Source: Albidovulum sp. (GTDB lineage: Bacteria > Pseudomonadota > Alphaproteobacteria > Rhodobacterales > Rhodobacteraceae). Taken from it: a stretch of DNA of 64,000 bases. The notes beneath the pieces were generated by a model, which was not told the DNA's origin, made no database searches, and was given only the letters and a program-made list of their open reading frames with translations. Location: assembly GCA_028823855.1 (NCBI GenBank), contig JAPPFL010000001.1, forward strand, positions 124,001-188,000. Direction: 5' to 3'. This document shows, piece after piece, positions 52,729-61,304 of this stretch. Both the position numbers and the translations under genes were made by a program. Numbering within the stretch: the stretch's first letter is position 1; the number at the start of each line of letters is the position of its first letter.

Positions 52729-54285
52729 GTGCGAGACTTGCTTATCGGAATCGATGCGGGAACGTCCGTGATCAAGGCCGTTGCATTCGATCTTTCCGGA
52801 CGCGAACTAGCATCGGCGAGCCGACGCAACCAATACAAAACGCTCCCCAATGGAGGGGTCGAACAGGATATGCGGCGAACCTGGAATGATACTGTCGCAG
52901 TGCTAAAGGAACTGGTCGAAAGCGAACTCAACATCTCAAGTCGAGCTTTGGCTTTAGCGGTAACGGGACAGGGCGACGGCAGTTGGCTTGTCGACGCGGA
53001 CGGCGAACCGGTCCACGACGGCTGGCTTTGGCTGGATTCGCGCGCCGCCGAGGAAGCGAAGGAAATTGCAGAATCGGAAGGCATAGAATCAATTTACAGA
53101 CATACGGCATCCGGCGTGACCGTCTGCCAAATGCGCACGCACTTTCTTTGGATGAAGCGCAACGCTCCCGAACTTCTCTCGAAGGCCGCAACGGCATTCC
53201 ACTGCAAGGATTGGCTGTACCTTAGATTGACTGGAGATCGTGCAACCGATCCAACCGAGGCTACGTTTAGCTTCGGAAATTTCAAAGAGCGGCAATATTC
53301 AGATGAAGTTCTCGAAGCTCTGGGGTGCGAAGACTTGAAAAGGCTGCTTCCACCGATAGTCGACGGCGCGGTGGAGCACGGCACGCTTTTGCCCGCCATT
53401 GCCGAAGCTACCGGTCTCCCGAGAGGAATCCCCGTATCTTTAGGCTGCATAGACGTACTTTGCGCGGCGATCGGCGCCGGGCTTCATGATCGCGACGCGA
53501 TGCCCGGACTAACCGTTTTAGGCTCTACCGGCGTTCACATGCGTTTCGTCGAAAATGCGGACAAGGTTGTACTAAACCCGGATAGAACCGGATATACGAT
53601 GCCGTTTCCCGGCGAAGCATACGCGCAGATGCAGACAAATATGGCGGCGACGCTTAACATCGACTGGGTGCTCGGAATTGCGCAGCAGCTTCTAAGTTCC
53701 GAAGGCGTCGAAATTACCGCATCCGATCTCCTGAAACATTTGGACGAAAAAGTGCTGGCCGTCGATCCGGGAAAAACCATTTATCATCCCTACATATCCT
53801 CCGCCGGCGAGCGAGGCCCGTTCACGGAACCGAGTGCGCGAGCTAGCTTTACCGGGCTTGACCAGACGGTCGGCTGGTTCGACCTAGTTCGAAGCGTCTA
53901 TGATTCGCAGGCTTTGGCGGCGCGGGACTGCTACGCGGCCATGGGAGAGGTCCCCTCGGAAATCAGGATTGTCGGCGGTGCGGCTCGGTCGGTCGCGATT
54001 CGAAAGCTTCTTGCGTCGGCGCTTAGATCGCCCGTGCGCACGCTTGAAAGAGACGAAGCCGGAGCCGCGGGAGCCGCAATGATTGCCGCGGTTTGCCAGG
54101 GAAAATTCGAAGATATTTCAGAAGCGACTAGGTGCTGGGTAGACCCGATCCTGCAACCGCACGAGTATCCCGACCCCGATTTAGCGAATGCCTACGATAC
54201 GATTTTCGAAGCCTACGTCGCCACGCGCAAAGCGCTGCGCGCGACTTGGGAGGCCCAGGCGCAAATGAGAAAGCAGCTACGATGA
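52729..54285 (+). CDS. eryA: FGGY-family kinase, erythritol kinase-like
   Basis: The 518-residue sugar kinase resembles EryA (erythritol kinase) from end to end: RDLLIGIDAGTSVIKAVAFD, NQYKTLPNGGVEQDMRRTWN, VTGQGDGSWLVDADGEPVHD, WLWLDSRAAEEAKEIAE, FHCKDWLYLRLTGDRATDPT, LTVLGSTGVHMRFVENADKV, AYAQMQTNMAATLNIDWVLG and VGGAARSVAIRKLLASAL. These enzymes phosphorylate a polyol or sugar with ATP. The GTG at 52729 has GGAG upstream. The gene overlaps the following dehydrogenase by four bases (ATGA), whereas known ery operons carry EryB/EryC dehydrogenases of other families, so the substrate may be a different tetritol or sugar acid. Confidence 0.78.
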   Translation: MRDLLIGIDAGTSVIKAVAFDLSGRELASASRRNQYKTLPNGGVEQDMRRTWNDTVAVLKELVESELNISSRALALAVTGQGDGSWLVDADGEPVHDGWLWLDSRAAEEAKEIAESEGIESIYRHTASGVTVCQMRTHFLWMKRNAPELLSKAATAFHCKDWLYLRLTGDRATDPTEATFSFGNFKERQYSDEVLEALGCEDLKRLLPPIVDGAVEHGTLLPAIAEATGLPRGIPVSLGCIDVLCAAIGAGLHDRDAMPGLTVLGSTGVHMRFVENADKVVLNPDRTGYTMPFPGEAYAQMQTNMAATLNIDWVLGIAQQLLSSEGVEITASDLLKHLDEKVLAVDPGKTIYHPYISSAGERGPFTEPSARASFTGLDQTVGWFDLVRSVYDSQALAARDCYAAMGEVPSEIRIVGGAARSVAIRKLLASALRSPVRTLERDEAGAAGAAMIAAVCQGKFEDISEATRCWVDPILQPHEYPDPDLANAYDTIFEAYVATRKALRATWEAQAQMRKQLR

Positions 54286-55322
54286 AATTCAAAGCCGCAA
54301 TAATCGGCGACCGGTTTATGCGTTCGGACATTTTCGTCGAGGCCATCGGAATGGCGTGCGGCGAACGCGTTGAATGTCGGGGCACGGACTTGCCCTGGCC
54401 GGACGAGCCCGTGGTGCATGGCTATGCGGAAAAAGGGCTGGACGGATTGAAAGAATACCTAGGAACGCCTGAATCCGTAGTAGAGTTCGCTAAGGGAAGC
54501 GACATGCTTGTAACTCATTTGGCACCCTTGAATGAATCCGTCTTTGCCGCTCTGCCGGAACTCAAAATTGTCGTCGTATCGCGAGGAGGCCCGGTAAACG
54601 TCGACATGGCCGCCGCCGCGCGGCATGGCGTAATTGTAGCCAATACTCCGGGACGCAATACTACGGCGGTAGCGCAGTTTACCGTCGGCGCGATTATAGC
54701 AGAGACTCGAAACATTACTAGGGGACACGACTGCTTGCGCAAAGGCGAGTATCGTAACGATTTGTATCGATTTGACACGGTCGGCAAGGAACTGCAGGAC
54801 TTGAATTTCGGCGTTATCGGCTACGGAGTAATCGGCAAAAAATTTGTCGACTATATGATAGCTTTCGGCGCGGAAATTTTCGTCTTCGACCCGTTTGCCG
54901 AATTGCTGCCCGCCCATCGAATTGCCGACGTCAAGCAATTGGAATTGAACGAACTGCTCAAGAAATCCGATGTCGTCACTCTGCTTTGTCGGGTAACAGC
55001 CGACAATGTCGGCATGATTGGTGAGGATGAATTCGCAGCGATGAAACAAGGCGCGACTTTAGTCAACACGGCGCGAGGACCGCTCGTTGACTACGACGCG
55101 CTTTATGCCGCGCTCACCAGCGGAAAGCTAAAGGGAGCGGTTCTCGATACATTCGCGGTGGAGCCAGTGCCACCGAACCTGCCGCTCCTTAAATTGCCAA
55201 ATGTAACGCTGACTCCGCACATCGCCGGCGCTTCAACCACGACAGCAGAAAATTCCGCAAGGCTTGCAGCTGAAGAAATCCGCCGCTGGGTGGGCGGCGA
55301 ACCGCCTCTTAGCGCCTGCTAG
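54282..55322 (+). CDS. D-isomer 2-hydroxyacid dehydrogenase (phosphoglycerate dehydrogenase-like)
   Basis: The 346-residue NAD-dependent enzyme shows the D-2-hydroxyacid dehydrogenase blocks: SDMLVTHLAPLNESVFAALP, VSRGGPVNVDMAAAARHGVI, the NAD-binding NFGVIGYGVIGKKFVDYM, TLVNTARGPLVDYDALYAAL, VLDTFAVEPVPPNLPLLKLP and NVTLTPHIAGASTTT with the catalytic Arg, Glu and His. Translational overlap with the kinase upstream ties it to the same pathway, where it would oxidise or reduce the kinase product or a derived 2-hydroxyacid. A longer in-frame start within the kinase gene is rejected. A 347-base gap separates it from the phosphatase gene. Confidence 0.85.
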   Translation: MKFKAAIIGDRFMRSDIFVEAIGMACGERVECRGTDLPWPDEPVVHGYAEKGLDGLKEYLGTPESVVEFAKGSDMLVTHLAPLNESVFAALPELKIVVVSRGGPVNVDMAAAARHGVIVANTPGRNTTAVAQFTVGAIIAETRNITRGHDCLRKGEYRNDLYRFDTVGKELQDLNFGVIGYGVIGKKFVDYMIAFGAEIFVFDPFAELLPAHRIADVKQLELNELLKKSDVVTLLCRVTADNVGMIGEDEFAAMKQGATLVNTARGPLVDYDALYAALTSGKLKGAVLDTFAVEPVPPNLPLLKLPNVTLTPHIAGASTTTAENSARLAAEEIRRWVGGEPPLSAC

Positions 55323-55669
55323 CGGCGGAGTAAAATAAGCTAGTTCGACGAGAGATTCGGTGAATTTTATAGCGGCCCTAGCCAGTTGCTTTCAACGAAA
55401 ACTGGCCGAATCGTTCCTAATCGGCAGAAGACAGGGGAAGCGCCCAAATTTTCGACATGGCGGATCGAGCGCACTTCCAAGCGAGCCGCCAATGTTTCAG
55501 CGCACCTTGCCGCCACGTCGCAAATTCTGGCGAAAGAGCTTTTTCGGAACAAGATATCGTGTCGCTGTCAAGTAGTCTATGAATGGAACGTGAGTGCGCT
55601 TGCACGGCGGGCAATCAGCGATTCGCACTCGCGTTCGAGAATGCCGCATCGGAAAACCGGAGACAACAA
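55323..55669. other. Gap, nothing recognised
   Basis: About 350 bases between the dehydrogenase and the phosphatase gene. No gene or regulatory motif is recognised beyond the ribosome-binding site of the next gene. Confidence 0.45.
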
Positions 55670-56467
55670 TTGGAAGATCCTGTCGAAAGCCGCTTGGAAG
55701 CGGCCAAGCTGATATGCCGAAAATCAGGCGAAGAAGCTTTAAAATACTTCAAAAATATCGGTTCTCTCGTCGTAGAAAGCAAAGGGCCGCAAGACCGGGT
55801 ATCGCAAGCGGATCGCAATGTTGAAACACTTATGCGAGACATGATCGCCGATTCTTTTCCCGACGACGGGATTATAGGCGAAGAGCACAAGGCATCCGAC
55901 GGAACTTCGGGCTTTACTTGGATAATTGATCCCATTGACGGCACAAACAATTTCGTGGCGGGAATTCCGGTTTGGACAACCGTCCTCGCATGCGTCAACG
56001 AAACTCAAACATTAGTGGGAATTATTCACGACCCGAACATGAATGAAATGTTTTATTGCAGTAGCGGAGGCGGCGCATTTTTAAACGGTGAGGCAATCAA
56101 GGCATCGAAGGCAGTATCGCTTAGCGAAGGCATCCTAGGCATGGGATTCAGTCGTCGATGCCATCCGGGAGATACCGCCGGGTTAATTGAAACCGTCTTG
56201 AAGCAGGACGGAACGATTACAAAAAACGGATCCGGCGCGCTTTCGCTTGCATACGCCGCAAGCGGCCGTTTCGTGGGATTCTTGGAAATCTACATGAATG
56301 CGTGGGATTGCTTGGCTGGCGTGCTTTTGACGGAAGAGGCTGGCGGATCGGTCGTTGACTTCAACTTTCGGTCGATGCTTGAGTCGGGCGGTAGCGTCGC
56401 CGTAGGCAGCCCCGGTCTTATCGACGAGATCGCGGTCATGATGCGCAGGGCGAATGCGGCCCATTGA
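55670..56467 (+). CDS. Inositol-monophosphatase-family phosphatase
   Basis: The roughly 265-residue magnesium-dependent phosphatase has the family motifs GIIGEEHKASDG (metal Glu), WIIDPIDGTNNFVAGIPVWT (metal Asp pair), and NAWDCLAGVLLTEEAGGSVV near the end. The family hydrolyses inositol, histidinol or sugar phosphates. The TTG at 55670 with GGAGA upstream fits best; a longer in-frame frame begins at 55583. It lies downstream of the EryA-like kinase and dehydrogenase, so it may act on a phosphorylated product of that pathway. Convergent with the hydratase gene. Confidence 0.85.
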   Translation: MEDPVESRLEAAKLICRKSGEEALKYFKNIGSLVVESKGPQDRVSQADRNVETLMRDMIADSFPDDGIIGEEHKASDGTSGFTWIIDPIDGTNNFVAGIPVWTTVLACVNETQTLVGIIHDPNMNEMFYCSSGGGAFLNGEAIKASKAVSLSEGILGMGFSRRCHPGDTAGLIETVLKQDGTITKNGSGALSLAYAASGRFVGFLEIYMNAWDCLAGVLLTEEAGGSVVDFNFRSMLESGGSVAVGSPGLIDEIAVMMRRANAAH

Positions 56468-56519
56468 TGCACAATCGAAAGTAGGCAACGATTGGTTTCG
56501 GATTCGATCTCTTTCAATG

Positions 56520-57326
56520 TCACTCGAATCTGCACGACACCGAGCCAAACGGGCCAAAATCCGCACGAAACTCGCTTCCTGGCGTCGCTTCAAGAGGCCT
56601 CGTGAAGCTTCCCGACAACACGATCTCGCCTTTTTTGATTTCACCTCCGAATTCCGCAATGCGGCGGGCAAGCCATGCAACGGACTCGGCGGGGTCGTTT
56701 AGCACCCCGGCACCGAGACCGGTTTCCTCCACCTCGCCGTTGCGCATGAGAATAGCGCCGGTCCAGCGAAGGTCGACAGAGTCTGGAGCATGCCTCGCGC
56801 CTCCTAGCACTATTCCCGCGTTGGCGGCGTTATCCGCGACTGTATCGACAATGACCCGCTTCCTACCCGTTTTGGGGTTCCGGCGCATTATGCGCGTATC
56901 AAGAATTTCGAGAGCAGGCATAACGCTGCGCGTCGCCGCGATTACAGAGTCGCGGTCAACACCTGTGCCGGAAAGGTCGCGGCAAAATTCAAAGGCGATT
57001 TCAACTTCGATTCGAGGCTCGATAAACCGCCCTTTCGGTATTCGAGCCTCGTCGTCGAAAAGCATGTTGTCGAAGAGAACACCGCTATCGGGCGTTTCAA
57101 TATTCAACGCCTGTTGCATGGCTTTGGAGGTCAGGCCGATTTTCCAGCCTATCTTTTGCAAGCCTGAATTGGCCTTTTCGTAGACCAGCCTGTCCTGAAT
57201 CCGATAGGCATCCGCCAATTCCATCTCCGGATGACGCTCGGATAACAAATCGACCTGTCGGCGATTCAACTCCGCTTCAAAGAGGTCCAAAGCGGCTCTT
57301 TCAATTTCTTGATGCGTTAACGACAT
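56520..57326 (-). CDS. hpaH: 2-oxo-hept-3-ene-1,7-dioate hydratase-like (fumarylacetoacetase family)
   Basis: The 268-residue enzyme of the hydratase/decarboxylase branch of the fumarylacetoacetase superfamily follows HpaH closely: DAYRIQDRLVYEKANSGLQK, GWKIGLTSKAMQQALN, GVLFDNMLFDDEARIPKGRF, IEPRIEVEIAFEF with the metal ligands, VADNAANAGIVLGG, DLRWTGAILMRNGEVEETGL, GAGVLNDPAESVAWLARRIA and SGSFTRPLEATPG. HpaH hydrates an intermediate of homoprotocatechuate meta-cleavage. None of the other Hpa enzymes is in the window, so it may serve another aldol-related route. Start at 57326 with no strong ribosome-binding site. Confidence 0.85.
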   Translation of the reverse strand: MSLTHQEIERAALDLFEAELNRRQVDLLSERHPEMELADAYRIQDRLVYEKANSGLQKIGWKIGLTSKAMQQALNIETPDSGVLFDNMLFDDEARIPKGRFIEPRIEVEIAFEFCRDLSGTGVDRDSVIAATRSVMPALEILDTRIMRRNPKTGRKRVIVDTVADNAANAGIVLGGARHAPDSVDLRWTGAILMRNGEVEETGLGAGVLNDPAESVAWLARRIAEFGGEIKKGEIVLSGSFTRPLEATPGSEFRADFGPFGSVSCRFE

Positions 57327-58469
57327 ACCGATTGCCCGATTTGGTTGCCGAGTGCCAGCGAACTGTCCTTACTCGAATTCCAAGGCATAGCCTCGATTCC
57401 CGGCCGGTGCCTTTTTTGCGGCATATCCGCTGTTTCGGCAAGGGCCGGAAAGAGATGCGAGGGTTCCTAGCTTGCCGAGTACCGATTTCCACACGTGAGA
57501 AAATTGCAGAGATCCATGCCGGCGTGCCGGCGCGGCGCCGCTATTGAAAGGGCGGCGGCCTGCCGTATTCCGGACCTGAACCGGCGTTATGGATGGCGAA
57601 GCACCATAGCGCGGACGCGAACTCGGACGTGGCGGCTGAGGAATTTGTCCTTCAGCCGGGCGAAAATCCGCTCAACCGCGGAGTGCCCGCCGTAGCGGAA
57701 GGCTTTGAGGTCGATGTGACCGGCGGCGCAGCTTAGGGTCCGTCTCGAACCGGTCGATCAGGCCTCTTGTCGTCTGGACGACCTGGTCCGCCTTGGCCAT
57801 TGACAAGCGTCCCGGCACCACGCGGTTCTCGGGCGGACGGCCGCTCGCTGAACGCGCCGGCCGCCTCAAGAGCATGCGTTTCACATTGTCCGGGCACTAC
57901 TCGGTCGAAGTCGTCGGCGAAGGCGAGGGATTCAACGCCGGCACGGTCCTGTTCGAACACAGCCGCCGGCAAACCGTGGCGGATAAGATAAAAAGTTCCT
58001 GCGAATTGCGCTCGTTGCAAAGCGACTGGAGCGCCGAGGCGCCGTTCCGCGCGCTCAAATCCGAACCCGGTCTAATACCTGCCTTCCGCCAGCTGGGCGG
58101 GCGGACTGGCTCACATCTCCCTTTCGCGGCAACCGCTAGGCATTTTTGGCAGGCCGGGTCGATTCTCAGCTTAAACCGTGCCGCCTACGAGTTCGACACT
58201 AGAGCATCCGATCCGAGGGGCCCAACGGAAGGGCGGGCAATCAATAGCTGCTAAATGCTGGGTCGAAGGCTTCGCTGCCTTAACTCAGTTCAGACTAGGA
58301 GAACCCGATAAAACAAATTGCGATCGCGTACCCAAGGAAAATGAAGAGGCGATCGCCTAGTATCGAGAGGCTGCGTTGCCTAGGCGCGGATGTTCAGGCC
58401 AAATATGGGCGCTCTGACGGGAATAGCTGTCACTCGCGGTCATTGAGTTTAATTCAAGCCGCCGACAGT
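57327..58469. other. 1.1-kb gap containing mobile-element debris
   Basis: This gap between the HpaH and Ldh-family genes holds the transposase-like remnant listed separately. The rest shows several overlapping open frames on both strands, with no known motif. Confidence 0.4.
57605..57810 (-). pseudogene. Probable transposase C-terminal remnant
   Basis: A minus-strand frame reads HIDLKAFRYGGHSAVERIFA, then RLKDKFLSRHVRVRAM, resembling the end of DDE transposases in which an E-R-x-F-x-R-L-K-D motif precedes an R-H-I-R-V-R-G stretch. Upstream, another frame gives MAKADQVVQTTRGLIDRFET, which may be the preceding segment after a frame shift. The element family is not determined. Confidence 0.3.
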
Positions 58470-59537
58470 TCAGCACCTTCCGGTCGCCGCCAAGGGCGCA
58501 ACATTCAGTTGAGACGCTAGTCCGTTGATCTTTTCTAGCAGCGTACTCGGCAGCGGTATTCCTTCGGCTCGCCGCCGCTCCCGTGTCTCATGCTCGATTT
58601 CGCCCGGCAAATACATCTTGGCGTCTGAATTGCTCAATGGCGACGATTTGATCGTGCAGTAGAACTGGTCCATCCGGTCGAAGTAAGAATTTTCATCGAG
58701 AAGTAGCCCGGGATTTAGCGCAATCATCATGTGTCCCGTTCCGCTGGAGTCGTTGGGCTTTGCGTACATGCTACGAATCTGATGTTGAAATGCGCCGCCG
58801 TTGATGACTCCGCACAGCAAGTCCACTACGAGTGAAAGCCCGAATCCCTTGTGGCCACCAAGCGGAAGCAAGTATCCTTCCAATGCAGCCGTCGGATCTT
58901 CGGTGGGACAACCTTTGCCGTCGGTAGCCCATCCCAACGGGATTCTTTCCCCCTTCTCAATGGCAAGGTGCAGTTTTCCGCCGGCAACCGTTGACATCGA
59001 AATGTCCAGCAGAAATGGAAATCCAAGCCTAGTTGGAGCTCCGAACGCAATAGGATTGTTTCCGGTAATCGGTCGAGACCCGCCAGGCGCGACCAGATTC
59101 GGCTGGACGTTTGTCATGGCTATGGCCATGTAGCCCGCCCTCGCGGCCTGCGACGTATACAAGGACGCTGCACCAAAATGGTTCGAGTTCGTGACGCTCA
59201 CAGCCCCAATCCCACATCTTTCGGCTAATTCGATCGCGTGCGACATGGCATGATGGCCTACGAGGAATCCCATGCCAGCGTCTCCGTCTAGAATTCGCAT
59301 TGCCCCCGCATCGGCCAACAACCTTATATTGGGATTTCCTTTGATGACGTTTTTGCGTAGCCGCTGCGCGTAGATTGGCAACCGCAACACGCCATGGCTG
59401 TCGATGCCCCAAAGGTTTGTCAACACGATGTCGTCGGCGCAGATTTCCGCATTGCCGACAGCCATTCCCAATCGGCGGAACATGTTCGTGAGAAATAGCG
59501 TCAACGCGTCGCAGTCAATGCGAAGCGCATCATGCAT
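58470..59537 (-). CDS. Ldh/malate dehydrogenase-2 family NAD(P) oxidoreductase
   Basis: The 355-residue enzyme belongs to the malate/L-lactate/ureidoglycolate/sulfolactate dehydrogenase family (Ldh_2), distinct from Rossmann-fold malate dehydrogenases. Visible blocks are CADDIVLTNLWGIDSHGVLR, the catalytic-His motif VTNSNHFGAASLY, MAIAMTNVQPNLVAPGGSRP, NPIAFGAPTRLGFPFLLDIS, and LPLGGHKGFGLSLVVDLLCG. The family oxidises 2-hydroxyacids. AGGAGA lies eight bases before the ATG at 59537, within the end of the cupin gene, which it overlaps by eight bases. Downstream of cupin and opposite the sugar importer, it probably handles a sugar-derived hydroxyacid. Confidence 0.88.
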   Translation of the reverse strand: MHDALRIDCDALTLFLTNMFRRLGMAVGNAEICADDIVLTNLWGIDSHGVLRLPIYAQRLRKNVIKGNPNIRLLADAGAMRILDGDAGMGFLVGHHAMSHAIELAERCGIGAVSVTNSNHFGAASLYTSQAARAGYMAIAMTNVQPNLVAPGGSRPITGNNPIAFGAPTRLGFPFLLDISMSTVAGGKLHLAIEKGERIPLGWATDGKGCPTEDPTAALEGYLLPLGGHKGFGLSLVVDLLCGVINGGAFQHQIRSMYAKPNDSSGTGHMMIALNPGLLLDENSYFDRMDQFYCTIKSSPLSNSDAKMYLPGEIEHETRERRRAEGIPLPSTLLEKINGLASQLNVAPLAATGRC

Positions 59538-60084
59538 CGCCTTCTCCTGCATCTGTTAACAGTGCTAGCGGCTCGGCGCTGACCATTATAGAGGCAAATA
59601 CGCAGGGCTTGTTGCTTCTGTTTCGCCACGTGTGCGCAGTTCCTCGCTGGACGATCACGTCTCCCGCTCTAAGCAACCGCTCGCCCCCTTCGGTTACAGC
59701 GTAGATTTCGCCCGAAAGGATGATGTTATAGTCGACAGTTTCATTCCTGTGCATTGTTGGATCATCCAATGCCTCAACCTGCTGAACAACGTCCATGGAA
59801 GCGAACTCAGCCGCGATCGCGGTCTCGCTGCGATCAGAATCCGGCAGGAATTCCACGATCCGGAACCGGGTTCCTCCCTTAGGAGGGTGATGGCTGAAAG
59901 CACGATTGCCGGCGTCTTCGTTACCCTCGTTCGAGGCGAGCGGTCCATCAGTTTCCCACAACTCGAAGAAATTTAATCCGCGACCAATCTGCTCGACAGT
60001 GGAAGCGGCCTCTCCTTCGTACAGGAAGCAGGATGTTCCGTCCGCCAGGTGGCCGGTTACGATGCGCTGGAATTGCAATGCCAT
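59530..60084 (-). CDS. Cupin-domain protein
   Basis: The 184-residue protein has a small N-terminal domain and one cupin barrel (about residues 95-170). The first cupin motif is HRNETVDYNIILSGEIYAVT with metal-type His and Glu, and the second is GDVIVQRGTAHTWRNRSNKP with a His. Members may be small regulators, sugar isomerases or dioxygenases. The start at 60084 agrees with the conserved MALQFQRIVTGH sequence. It forms a two-gene unit with the Ldh-family enzyme and is divergent from the sugar-binding protein gene; a strong inverted repeat lies between. Confidence 0.82.
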   Translation of the reverse strand: MALQFQRIVTGHLADGTSCFLYEGEAASTVEQIGRGLNFFELWETDGPLASNEGNEDAGNRAFSHHPPKGGTRFRIVEFLPDSDRSETAIAAEFASMDVVQQVEALDDPTMHRNETVDYNIILSGEIYAVTEGGERLLRAGDVIVQRGTAHTWRNRSNKPCVFASIMVSAEPLALLTDAGEGDA

Positions 60085-60119
60085 GCGATTCACCCAAATA
60101 CGCCCTTTCCGCGACCATT

Positions 60120-60141
60120 TTGTTGACATTTTTTGCAACAA
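60120..60141. promoter_or_regulatory. Inverted repeat overlapping a TTGACA element (candidate operator)
   Basis: TTGTTG at 60120-60125 and CAACAA at 60136-60141 form a perfect inverted repeat with a 10-base spacer rich in T. The plus-strand -35 candidate TTGACA (60123-60128) lies within it, so an occupied site would control the sugar importer and possibly the divergent cupin operon. The -10 is not clear. Confidence 0.45.
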
Positions 60142-60207
60142 TAGTAAAGGTACGAGTGGCACGCAGACGAATTCGCGTTAGCGACAGCTCTTCTAGGAGA
60201 AAATCAC

Positions 60208-61233
60208 ATGACAGCCTTGCTATTTCGCCGCGCCATTGGCGCTATCGCCGTTGCCGTTGCAGCATTGATCTCATGCGTTGCGCAGGCTCAGGACAAGCCG
60301 CGCTACGCGATGCTAGTCCGGGTTCTGGGCAATACGGCGTTTGAACTCGCCCGAATTGGCGCCGAGGAGGCCGCCGAAGAACTCGGAGTCGAGCTCATCT
60401 ACACCGGACCCACTGAAAACACTGCCGAGGGTCAGATTAATCTGATCAACTCGCTGATAGCGCAACGCGTTAACGCGATCATGATAACCGCCAATGACGC
60501 AACCGCATTGACGCCCTCTCTCAAGCGTGCAGCCCAGAGGGGCATCAGCGTCGTAACTTGGGATCAAGATACGGAATCGTCTGCGCGCAGTCTCCACATC
60601 GCTTCGGCGACGAATGAATTGATCGCGCTAGCGCCGGTAAAGATCGCACTTGAATTGACCGAAGGCGGGGGCGACGTTGGAATCATCACTGGACCCGCCA
60701 ACTCTACAACTCAAAACGAGTGGGTCGACGAAATGATTCGCCTTACGAAGGAAGAAGAGGCCTATATGGGGCTCAACGTGGTCGAGGTTGCGTACGGCGA
60801 CGAGCGCTCGGACAAGGGCTATAATGAGGCTCTGGGCTTGGTGAACAAGTACCCGGACCTAGAGTCTATCGTAGCCTACACATCCGTAGGAATCGCCGCC
60901 GCTTCGCAGATGGTGAGAGATCAAGGGCTTATCGGCAAAGTTAAGGTAACCGGGCTCGGATTCCCGACTGAAATGGTTGATCATGTCCTGTCCGGCGCTA
61001 CGCCTGCGTTCGCCATCTGGAACATGATCGATGTAGGATACACCACCGTGCACGCAACGCATCAGCTAGTGAACGGGGCAATTACCGGCGCCGACGGCGA
61101 AGTCATTTCAGCCGGCCGCATGGGGGAAATCAACGTAGGCGGCAACAACGTAGCAGTCATGGGCGAGTTGTTTACCTACGATGCGTCAAACATTCAGGAA
61201 GCTGCGGATTTGATTAACTCCATCAGCAATTGA
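60208..61233 (+). CDS. Sugar ABC transporter periplasmic binding protein (RbsB-type)
   Basis: The 341-residue protein has a Sec signal peptide (MTALLFRRAIGAIAVAVAAL, cleaved near VAQAQDKP) and the periplasmic-binding-protein I fold, with DATALTPSLKRAAQRGISVV, TWDQDTESSARSLHIASATN and GAITGADGEVISAG. RbsB, rhamnose RhaS and autoinducer-2 LsrB belong here. AGGAGA precedes the ATG by seven bases. It is the first gene of the importer, followed 69 bases later by the ATPase; a hairpin in that gap probably protects the binding-protein message. The ligand is likely a sugar or sugar-like compound. Confidence 0.92.
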   Translation: MTALLFRRAIGAIAVAVAALISCVAQAQDKPRYAMLVRVLGNTAFELARIGAEEAAEELGVELIYTGPTENTAEGQINLINSLIAQRVNAIMITANDATALTPSLKRAAQRGISVVTWDQDTESSARSLHIASATNELIALAPVKIALELTEGGGDVGIITGPANSTTQNEWVDEMIRLTKEEEAYMGLNVVEVAYGDERSDKGYNEALGLVNKYPDLESIVAYTSVGIAAASQMVRDQGLIGKVKVTGLGFPTEMVDHVLSGATPAFAIWNMIDVGYTTVHATHQLVNGAITGADGEVISAGRMGEINVGGNNVAVMGELFTYDASNIQEAADLINSISN

Positions 61234-61248
61234 CAAACCGTTTCGGAG

Positions 61249-61272
61249 CGGGCACGCTCGCCGGCGTGCCCG
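61249..61272 (+). other. RNA hairpin between binding-protein and ATPase genes
   Basis: CGGGCACGC at 61249-61257 and GCGTGCCCG at 61264-61272 form a perfect nine-base-pair stem with a six-base loop, 16 bases after the binding-protein stop. No T-run follows, so it is not a full terminator. Such hairpins often protect the upstream binding-protein message and lower expression of the downstream ATPase. Confidence 0.6.
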
Positions 61273-61304
61273 TGCCTTGCGGGGTGAATTGCACAGGATA
61301 GTTG

